DNA from: Pirellulales bacterium
Lineage (GTDB): Bacteria; Planctomycetota; Planctomycetia; Pirellulales; JACPPG01
Direction: 5' to 3'
DNA: 58,429 nt
NCBI GenBank assembly: GCA_036490175.1
Contig: DASXEJ010000379.1
Coordinates: 1-58,429, forward strand
Shown here: one piece after another, positions 52,393 to 58,429 of the stretch
How the letters are laid out: every line of letters starts with the position of its first letter
Position numbering within the stretch: the first letter of the stretch is position 1
Made by a program: the position numbers and the translations under genes
Notes under the pieces: generated by a model
The model's input: the letters and a program-made list of their open reading frames with translations, nothing else
Told to the model about the DNA's origin: nothing
Database searches by the model: none

Positions 52393-52611
52393 ATGTTTTT
52401 TGTACAGGGCGGGGCGGCACACCTGAACCACCTGGTTGAAGAGTTCGTCACGCTTTACCACGAAGAGCGCCCGCACCAGGGGCGAGACAATGAGTTGGTT
52501 GTCCCCGGCAAGCCGCCGCCATCCGACGAGACGATTCCTGGCTTGGCACAGATCGTATGTCGTCAGCGGCTGGGCGGGCTGCTAAGACACTATGAGCGCC
52601 GCGCCGCGTAA
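52393..52611 (+). pseudogene. Integrase-core transposase C-terminal remnant, copy 2
   Basis: Reads HLNHLVEEFVTLYHEERPHQ, ETIPGLAQIVCRQRLGGLL and RHYERRAA, stop 52611. It is the same segment as copy 1 but in one frame and less damaged. Homology begins right after TTTTTTGTACAGGGCG; a similar sequence TTTTTGTCCAGGGCG recurs at about 52787, perhaps an element boundary. The catalytic core is absent. Confidence 0.78.
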
Positions 52612-52863
52612 GGCGCCAACAGGCCTCTGTGACCGAGAGCCCATTCGCGCGCAGACCTTGGAAAACAGGAGTCAACGAACCGTGATCGCGCAACCGCACC
52701 GACATCGCTCGCCGTTTCCCGCTACGAGTGAGGTGCCGCTCGCCCGGTGTCGACGGAAAAAGTGCGATCCGTTAATGCGACGATAATTTTTGTCCAGGGC
52801 GCTGGACGCTTTAAAATGAAGATGCTTTTTCTATTGGACGATGTCGGTCATTCGCTCCCCACC

Positions 52864-53316
52864 TTATTTTCCATCATCCTTGGGGACGACATAGGTGTGC
52901 TGCTCGAGGACGCAATGCCACTCGTCACCCTTTTTCTTCTTATTGTAGACGCGGGTCCAGCGGTACTCAGGGCTGACCTCTTTGCCTTCCACCTTCCCTT
53001 TGACATGAAGAAGTCCGGAAACCACGGCAGTATCACCGAAGTCCCGCACCGTCACGTCCGTCTCTTTCATGTCGCTGAGCGTGGACTTGCCAGCGCTTAA
53101 ATACTTAAAGTAACCTTTTTTGTTGTGCGTCCCGCCTCGTGGGTCGATCATCATGAAGTCGTCGTCGGTGTGATTATCGAGCATCTTGTAGTCGTGGGCG
53201 ATGAACGCAGCGGTCAACTTGGCATCTAGCGCCTTTAGATTGGATCCCGTATCTTGACCGCGCGCCGCCGACAGGCCAACCGCCAGAATCGCTAATGAGA
53301 GTGTAAACGTCTTCAC
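52864..53316 (-). CDS. Small secreted NTF2-like (SnoaL/DUF4440-type) protein
   Basis: A 150-residue protein with a signal peptide (VKTFTLSLAILAVGLSAARGQ) and an NTF2-like cone fold: LKALDAKLTAAFIAHDYKML, HTDDDFMMIDPRGGTHNKKGYF, VTVRDFGDTAVVSGLLHVKG, YRWTRVYNKKKKGDEWHCVLEQHTYV. The start is a GTG at 53316 with TTGGAG eight bases upstream; the longer frame to 53463 would run into the RiPP precursor gene. Family members are enzymes or binding proteins of many kinds, so no reaction can be given. It lies 76 bp after the precursor stop on the same strand and may be co-transcribed; any link to the peptide (for example immunity) is speculative. Confidence 0.82.
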   Translation of the reverse strand: MKTFTLSLAILAVGLSAARGQDTGSNLKALDAKLTAAFIAHDYKMLDNHTDDDFMMIDPRGGTHNKKGYFKYLSAGKSTLSDMKETDVTVRDFGDTAVVSGLLHVKGKVEGKEVSPEYRWTRVYNKKKKGDEWHCVLEQHTYVVPKDDGK

Positions 53317-53392
53317 GGGTTTTACTCCAAGATTTAAAGATGGTTGCGAGACACCAGGGGCCGCCTCGGTCCGCCAACAACGAAGTAATTCG

Positions 53393-53752
53393 TTAATAGC
53401 ACCAGACACATCCACCGCAACCTCGACAGCCGCCGCACCCACATCCACATCCCCCGCAGCCACAGCGATCGACGCCTACGGAACCCTCTCTGCTGCACAA
53501 ATCTTCCTCGGACAATTCCCCAGCCGAGGGTTTGCCGGGCAACACCAAATGCATAACTCCAGCAGTGTCTTCGGGGATCCGGTCGGATTCTGCCAGCACC
53601 TTAACGTCAAGGCCGGCCGGTGGCGGCATGTCGTATTCGCTAAGCACTGATATTGGATCGGCAAGCAAACGCTGGTTGAACTCGTCGTCGGCCCAGGCGC
53701 GGCCGACGATTTGACCCCATTGGAACTCCCAGTTGACCGATTGCTTTAACAT
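53393..53752 (-). CDS. Azole RiPP (TOMM/LAP) precursor peptide with nitrile-hydratase-like leader
   Basis: A 119-residue precursor. Residues 1 to about 85 match the NHLP leader family (TIGR03793), which derives from nitrile hydratase alpha: WGQIVGRAWADDEFNQRLLA, DPISVLSEYDMPPPAGLDVK, VMHLVLPGKP, GELSEEDL. The C-terminal core is nearly all Cys and Gly: Cys at 97, 99, 102, 104, 106, 109, 112, 115 and 118, with end VWCY; C86 lies at the leader border. No Ser or Thr lies in the Cys-rich stretch, so thiazol(in)es would be expected. A clear GG cleavage motif before the core is missing. Start 53752 is preferred over 53791 because AAGGA lies six bases upstream. The adjacent SagB and E1/YcaO genes are the matching modifying enzymes. 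Confidence 0.93.
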   Translation of the reverse strand: MLKQSVNWEFQWGQIVGRAWADDEFNQRLLADPISVLSEYDMPPPAGLDVKVLAESDRIPEDTAGVMHLVLPGKPSAGELSEEDLCSREGSVGVDRCGCGGCGCGCGGCRGCGGCVWCY

Positions 53753-53771
53753 GTGACTTCCTTTCAGCTTG

Positions 53772-53798
53772 ATCATAGGGCCTTTAGCCACGCCTCAA
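53772..53798 (-). promoter_or_regulatory. Candidate promoter of the precursor gene
   Basis: On the minus strand TTGAGG (53793-53798) and TATGAT (53772-53777) are separated by 15 bases, 20 bases before ATG 53752. The spacing is short. A separate promoter would fit the need for more precursor than enzyme and the 197-bp gap after the dehydrogenase gene. Confidence 0.35.
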
Positions 53799-53949
53799 TA
53801 ACTGCGTCTAATCTTCGTCCAGGGAACGCAAGAGTCTCGCCGTTGCGGTAAGCTAATAGCGCACGTAGAGAAATCCTTGACCGTCCGCCGTGTCTCCTCT
53901 CCTTCACGATTGGTCCATGGATGCCTGCAATTCTAGTGCCCAACCTCGC

Positions 53950-55404
53950 CTAATTAGCTGTGCTACCAGAAGGGGCACTCCCGAGAAGGAATTCGCCCAC
54001 CGACGTTTCTGCGTAGTAGTCCACCCCCGCGGCCTGAGCAAATAAGTCGGAATCGCCGAGTCCGATGGCACAGGGGGCCAAGCCCATTGCCGTGGCGGCG
54101 AGATACATCGTTTGAAAAATCACTCCAACATCCTTAAGGATCAAGGCGTAAGCAAGACCGGTGTATTTCCATGCAACACGTGGCATTCGGGCTGCCAGCA
54201 CCAGCAAGACTTGCGGTTCCATCGCCGGAAGCCCGGTGGCCTGAGCCGCATCGGCGAGCAAACGATCGACCTCAGCAGTCCTCCCAGCGCGGCGCATCAG
54301 CCGGTGACCCACACCGTCGTAACGGTACAGACCGGGCAATAAACCGCCACACGCTGCAACGGCGGCGTACACGTCTAGCTCATATAGGGCGCCGCCGGCC
54401 GGGTACGGGCGCAACGCAAAGTCCATCTGCACCGGCCCCGCGGGCGTATCGATTTGTCTTTGCTGACGATCCGTCACCCGGGCGACGCGATACAGGAATT
54501 CACCGAGCTGCCGATCCGTGATCGGCTTGGAAGCATAATTGCGGATGGATCGGCGCTGTTGCTGAACGAGAGCGAACGGTGGATCTTCGCGCTGCGCGCG
54601 CTCGAGGTCGGGGCGGTGCAGCGCGATGCCAGCGTCCCCAGTTTCCGGTTCGAAAGCAGGCGGCGGATCGAGGCGTCCGGCCTGCGGGTAGGTTGCGCCG
54701 ACGGGGCCGTCGTGCCGTCCCTGCCGGCTGCGGGCATGAAAGAGCAGATCGTGGAACTGCCAAAAGCGCAGGGCAGGGTCGACGTCCTCGGCGCTGACAC
54801 CTTGGTCGTCAACCGCGCAGGCTGCGCCGGCGTGGACCAGCAGGCCGAGTAACGGCGCCACGGCATCGGTCGGCAGATCGGTAACGCGACCTCCGACCTC
54901 AGCTACCGTACCGGGGTGGGTCAGGGAGTGGACCAGAGCTGCGGCCCGCGGGTCGTCGAGCACGATTCTGGCGGGCGACAGCGGAGATTCCAGGACCAAC
55001 ACTTCGCCGTGTCGCTGCACCCAGGCGAAGCGCGAAAGCACATAGCAGAGGTCCGGCAGGGTGCCTGCCGGTGGCAGAATAAACGACGGCGCGGTGGGCT
55101 CCATGGTGGCCAGCCGGTCGCCGCCGGCATGGACCGACAGACGCAACAGACTCCGCCGTGCCAGATCTTGAAGATGATAGTACCAGCGAGCAAGAGCCGT
55201 CGCCCCGTCAACTGCGCAGACGTGCTCTGCCAGCCGCTGCGCACTTTCCCCAGGCGCCGCCAAGCGGCCAAGGGCATCGCGGAGGCCCGGAGACATCTGC
55301 CGGAACGTGAACGGTATGCGAATGCCAAGCAGCGTCAGTTCGCCATCGGTATGCGCCGAGATGCTCACGTACTCCGGCAATGAAAGAACCCAAGTTGGGT
55401 CCAT
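53950..55404 (-). CDS. sagB: SagB/ThcOx-type FMN-dependent azoline dehydrogenase
   Basis: A 484-residue oxidase that converts thiazolines or oxazolines to aromatic azoles. The N-terminal 270 residues contain winged-helix-like segments (FTFRQMSPGLRDALGRLAAP, WYYHLQDLARRSLLRLSV), perhaps leader-binding. The C-terminal nitroreductase domain starts at QQQRRSIRNYASKPITDRQL (FMN-binding Arg/Ser) and continues RPYPAGGALYELDVYAAV, VLLVLAARMPRVAWKYTGLAYALILKDVGVIFQTMYLAATAMGL and APCAIGLGDSDLF, the SagB/ThcOx signature. The K-Y pair in WKYTG is intact. GGAG precedes ATG 55404. It follows the cyclodehydratase gene by 71 bp on the same strand and precedes the precursor. Confidence 0.92.
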   Translation of the reverse strand: MDPTWVLSLPEYVSISAHTDGELTLLGIRIPFTFRQMSPGLRDALGRLAAPGESAQRLAEHVCAVDGATALARWYYHLQDLARRSLLRLSVHAGGDRLATMEPTAPSFILPPAGTLPDLCYVLSRFAWVQRHGEVLVLESPLSPARIVLDDPRAAALVHSLTHPGTVAEVGGRVTDLPTDAVAPLLGLLVHAGAACAVDDQGVSAEDVDPALRFWQFHDLLFHARSRQGRHDGPVGATYPQAGRLDPPPAFEPETGDAGIALHRPDLERAQREDPPFALVQQQRRSIRNYASKPITDRQLGEFLYRVARVTDRQQRQIDTPAGPVQMDFALRPYPAGGALYELDVYAAVAACGGLLPGLYRYDGVGHRLMRRAGRTAEVDRLLADAAQATGLPAMEPQVLLVLAARMPRVAWKYTGLAYALILKDVGVIFQTMYLAATAMGLAPCAIGLGDSDLFAQAAGVDYYAETSVGEFLLGSAPSGSTAN

Positions 55405-55475
55405 GGGTTTCTCCAGGTGTCTTGGCTGTCAAACCCTTCACGCCGACTCGAAACCTTTTCGACGGAGTAGTCACG

Positions 55476-57716
55476 TCACAGGAACATTGCGATTGGGTTC
55501 AACTCATCTTCAGTGCACGCCTTTGGCAGCCACCCAAGTTTGACTGGCACGTCGTAAAGGCGGCCCGGCGCAAAGCGGGGCCAGAAGTGTCGTAGACCCG
55601 GCACGATTACCTTTACCACTGGCAAAGCAATCTCGGATCGCGTCTGGTCCAGCACCAACAATTCTGAACCCAGCCGCTCTGCCAGGGCCTGGCAGAACAT
55701 GACGTCGTCTTTCAGGTCGTCAGTGCAGCATGGCGCGAAGTCGGCAGCGCGGCGCATTGGCCCCTCCAGCGGCACCAGATATGGCTGATTCGCCAAAGTC
55801 GCCGTGCGCAGCCACTGGAGCGTCTGTTTGTCCGTCAAGTGCCCGGCGGCGACGTCGCCGGCGGGGACATTTAACACCGGCCCGAGCATCTGATTCAACT
55901 CAGTCACCGCGCGCAACAGGGCGATGCGCGCATCAAAATGGGCGCCGAGGCCAAACAAAATCTGCTCGACGGGGCCGTCTATGCGCCGCGACACGGCAAC
56001 GACGGCCGGTATGCCCAGATCGGAAGTCAAATCGAGCGCCCCCAAGTCGCGGTGGTGGTCGCGCAAACAGGCCTCGAGTTCACCAAGGTATGGCTCATTA
56101 AAGCTGCTCAGATCGATCGCCGGTCGACGCACGCGGTTGTACCACCACAGAGCGACGCTGTCTCGCTCGACCAGTTCCAGGAAACCCTGCAAGATGGCTT
56201 CCGTGACCGTGTTGCCGGCGGCATTGCCGTTGGAGCAAGCGTAGCAAAAGGCTTGGTCAGGCGGCTGCGGATAGTTGAACCAGCAGTAGGACGACGGCAG
56301 GTAACGCACAGCCTGCTGGCTCAACGACCAGACCGGTGTCCAATCGATGTTAGCCTTGGGGTCGAACGGGAGCGGCACTGCGTCGAACCGATGGCCAGCG
56401 GCATTACGAACATCGCGCTCGCGGTACTGCCTGTCGCTGAACAGCAAGCAAGTGTTTGGGGCGATGCCGGCATCGCCGAGATCTGTCAGACGGGCGCGGC
56501 GGCGTGGCTCATCGCCGCGGAAGGAGCCCGAGTATCGCTCCAACCCTTCGCACAGCGCACTGGCCTTGGCCTGGGCGTCCGTGGTCCCCTTGCCGCAGTT
56601 GGAACTGCGCAGGTCGGCACGTAGACCGCGCAAACTGCGGACACCGCGAGCACTGTTGGCGCCTGACAGGTAAACGTGCATCACACCGTCGCCTTTACCG
56701 TCACGTTCCAGCACGGAGACCGCGCCGGTGATTGGGCTGACATGATGGCTAAATCGCGCCAGTGTCTGCTCGGGCGAGCAGGTGCGATGACCGCCGTCCT
56801 CCGTATACGCCTTTTTGCAGCTGTCTATCACCACTGGCTGCACGGGCAGATCGGTCACGATCGGCTCACCGCATTCCGAACAGGACGGCATACGTGTCAG
56901 GGTATGCGTTTGCGATTCGGTGGTCAGCGCGTCCAGACTACGGACCTTACCTTCCAGGTGAGGCAATTCGCCACTGACGACCCAGGAAGCGACGGCGGTT
57001 GCGGTCAGGGCCCAGGCGGTTTGGAGCGTGGCTGGCGTCGCGGCATGGTGTGCGCCGGCCTCTCCAGTATGGTCGCGTTTCGACTCCAGGTACGCCAAGA
57101 TCGGAGCATTCCCCTTGATACGCTCAGCCAAGCAGGCCCAGCAGCCTGTCTTGCCAGGCACAAACAGTGGGCCTAACCAGATGCGGCGTCCCACTGGTTT
57201 GACCAACAGCCAGGGCTGTTTTTTTCGTAGAGCCTCTTCGTTGCAGACTCGCAATTCGCTGCGCAGATAGCTGTCGGTCGCTACCAAGGTCAGCGCCGAC
57301 TCGCCATCCGTGCGTACCCCGATCGAACGCAAGAGCGTTTCTAGCGGAGTAACGTCCACGGCGCCGGCGGCGCGGATTGCGACTGACGTCTCTGCCAGGC
57401 GGCGGGCGGCGGCGGCAGGATCGATCTGTTGCTCGGCCCACAGCGCCGACTCCGCGACGGGGCGGGCGTCGCTTGCCTCGACCAGGTATCCGCGTTTTTC
57501 AAGCTGCGCCAGCGTGTAGAAAATATGTGCGGGAGTGGTCTGATCAGTTAACTCGGAACAAACATCTGCAATCGGACGGCCGTCGAGACAAGGCGCTATG
57601 AGCTCGTAGAGACTCCCCTGCAGGACATCTTGTTGCAGTTCGGACACTATGAACACACCTTCGCCTGGCACGACCTCGACCCGAAGTTGCTGTTTGAACT
57701 GAGGCCGACGCAACAT
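55476..57716 (-). CDS. Fused TOMM cyclodehydratase: RRE/E1-like plus YcaO
   Basis: A 746-residue fusion that binds the leader and cyclises Cys to thiazoline using ATP. Residues 1-82 form a RiPP recognition element (FKQQLRVEVVPGEGVFIVSE, FYTLAQLEKRGYLVEA). The E1/ThiF-like part follows with a zinc tetrad GCWAC (C192, C195) and CSEC (C279, C282). The YcaO domain begins near 345: SSNCGKGTTDAQAKASALCE (about 371-390) and EGLERYSG give the ATP/Mg site, and EAILQGFLELVERDSVALWW the second half. The protein ends LNPIAMFL, where relatives commonly have LNPIPMFL; this tail is catalytically important in YcaO cyclodehydratases, so the Ala is notable. AAGGA lies upstream of ATG 57716. It appears to be the first gene of the locus. 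Confidence 0.93.
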   Translation of the reverse strand: MLRRPQFKQQLRVEVVPGEGVFIVSELQQDVLQGSLYELIAPCLDGRPIADVCSELTDQTTPAHIFYTLAQLEKRGYLVEASDARPVAESALWAEQQIDPAAAARRLAETSVAIRAAGAVDVTPLETLLRSIGVRTDGESALTLVATDSYLRSELRVCNEEALRKKQPWLLVKPVGRRIWLGPLFVPGKTGCWACLAERIKGNAPILAYLESKRDHTGEAGAHHAATPATLQTAWALTATAVASWVVSGELPHLEGKVRSLDALTTESQTHTLTRMPSCSECGEPIVTDLPVQPVVIDSCKKAYTEDGGHRTCSPEQTLARFSHHVSPITGAVSVLERDGKGDGVMHVYLSGANSARGVRSLRGLRADLRSSNCGKGTTDAQAKASALCEGLERYSGSFRGDEPRRRARLTDLGDAGIAPNTCLLFSDRQYRERDVRNAAGHRFDAVPLPFDPKANIDWTPVWSLSQQAVRYLPSSYCWFNYPQPPDQAFCYACSNGNAAGNTVTEAILQGFLELVERDSVALWWYNRVRRPAIDLSSFNEPYLGELEACLRDHHRDLGALDLTSDLGIPAVVAVSRRIDGPVEQILFGLGAHFDARIALLRAVTELNQMLGPVLNVPAGDVAAGHLTDKQTLQWLRTATLANQPYLVPLEGPMRRAADFAPCCTDDLKDDVMFCQALAERLGSELLVLDQTRSEIALPVVKVIVPGLRHFWPRFAPGRLYDVPVKLGWLPKACTEDELNPIAMFL

Positions 57717-58133
57717 ATGGCTCGCGTCCTTACTTGGAAAATTGGAAGAAAACGATTTTCACTACGGGAACATTGAATAAACGTATAGGGCGTGGGGCGC
57801 AGCAATTGATCGGCAAATCGCACGTCATGCACTCGCAAGGTGCCATTAGACAGGGCCCCCCTTTAGCACGCAAAGATAATAAAGGTCCATTAAGAAATCC
57901 GGACTTCTCTTTTTGCTCTGATAGTGGGGTCCGTTAACCGTGGCGTCGGCGATTCTCTGGAAGCCTGTCCGGAATGCGACGGGGATGAAGAATGAGGGTC
58001 TGAACGACATTCGGAGCAGAAAACGAAGTGACTGACAGTATTTCCGGAATCTGTGCTCCGGTATCGAGTGGGGGGAGTATCCATCGCCGCAACCCTGAAA
58101 CGCCATTGAGCTCGGTAATTCCCGCGCAGTTTA
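57717..58133. other. Upstream region of the RiPP locus without a supported gene
   Basis: About 417 bp with only short frames. It should contain the promoter of the cyclodehydratase gene on the minus strand, but I found no -35/-10 pair with normal spacing. The sequence is locally A-rich (57730-57790). Confidence 0.4.
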
Positions 58134-58310
58134 TTAGAGTAATTGGGCAAGTTCCGCCGTCATCGTGGGGTATGCAAATAGCGTCGACTTGAAGTCGGCA
58201 GCTGTCAGATTAAACCGAATGGCGAGCGCGAAAAGGTTTATCACTTCTTCGGCATGCGCTCCCAAAACGTGCGCGCCAAGAATACGGGCGATGAATTCGA
58301 AAGAAACTGA
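58134..58310 (-). pseudogene. C-terminal remnant of a FAD-dependent disulfide oxidoreductase
   Basis: The minus strand reads FIARILGAHVLGAHAEEVIN, LFALAIRFNLTAADFKSTLF, AYPTMTAELAQLL and stops at 58134. This is the end of the dimerisation domain of glutathione/mercuric-reductase-like enzymes (typically ILGAHILGPHAEEVINIFALAI...). The frame stays open a little further toward the window edge (NGWINSDQPPQLQDIASAF) but that part does not match the family, so the fragment is probably truncated. It differs from the complete reductase at 486. Confidence 0.7.
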
Positions 58311-58386
58311 AGAGAACTGGAAAGCGGACGCAATGTCCTGCAGTTGCGGTGGTTGATCGGAGTTGATCCAGCCGTTTTTATTAGGC

Positions 58387-58420
58387 GAGGCCTGTCCCTG
58401 TAGGGGCGGGCCTCTTCTTG
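58387..58420 (+). terminator. Possible hairpin terminator at the window edge
   Basis: A 12-bp stem (GAGGCCTGTCCC pairing with GGGGCGGGCCTC, two G-T pairs), loop TGTA, followed on the plus strand by TTCTTGTT. The T-run is imperfect and no plus-strand gene ends here, so it may serve a gene outside the window or be a repeat hairpin. Confidence 0.4.
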
Positions 58421-58429
58421 TTGATTTAG

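Noticed and set aside
53753..53949. Second short precursor peptide between dehydrogenase and precursor
   Set aside because: Frames there are a few codons long and without Cys-rich or leader-like sequence.

Overview
The window looks like chromosome of a heterotrophic planctomycete, probably of the Pirellulales. This is inferred from family content, not from a marker gene. The signs are several PEP-CTERM surface or exported proteins, planctomycete-style dockerin repeats, an N-terminal LEERLLL motif (the planctomycete LEPR-XLL type) on a giant protein, an ECF sigma factor next to a TPR-containing Ser/Thr kinase, a sulfatase remnant, and secreted sialidase-like and pectate-lyase-like proteins. 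No rRNA, tRNA, CRISPR array or complete insertion sequence was seen.

Left third (1-19.2 kb). This part holds a mercuric-reductase-like flavoprotein, a composite PEP-CTERM propeller/hydrolase frame, an ankyrin-repeat protein, a small secreted Lys/Ala-rich protein, a GloVer-repeat PEP-CTERM protein, and a UPF1/IGHMBP2-like helicase. It also holds two separate ArsR regulator/SRPBCC pairs with opposite gene order, a DUF2127 membrane protein, a sialidase-like protein convergent with a pectate-lyase-like protein, a trypsin-like protease with dockerin and PEP-CTERM, and a YdeI-family protein. Decayed fragments lie between them (sulfatase, AHSA1-type SRPBCC, ISL3 transposase).

Middle (19.5-50.8 kb). 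An ECF sigma factor and a kinase-TPR protein form a signalling pair. A small PEP-CTERM protein follows, and then one uninterrupted gene of about 26.3 kb (8,753 codons from the preferred ATG). The giant protein has an intact metzincin-type zinc motif near its N-terminus, FG-GAP/VCBS calcium repeats interrupted by an unusual Leu/Asp-rich repeat block, thousands of residues of Gly/Ala/Asn-rich beta-strand repeats, an RTX-type block, a second metzincin-like motif that has lost a zinc ligand, and a terminal dockerin pair. It is most likely a secreted or surface giant adhesin-like protein.

Right end (50.8-58.4 kb). About 2 kb of decayed mobile DNA includes the second copy of a 148-bp dispersed repeat whose first copy lies inside the 3.2-5.3 kb frame. 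Next comes a compact minus-strand azole RiPP (TOMM/LAP) locus: a fused E1-like/YcaO cyclodehydratase, a SagB-type dehydrogenase, and a nitrile-hydratase-leader precursor peptide with a Cys/Gly core of nine cysteines. A small secreted NTF2-like protein follows. No exporter or dedicated protease is in the window. I regard this cluster and the giant gene as the most interesting content. The right edge holds the C-terminal remnant of another FAD-dependent disulfide reductase.
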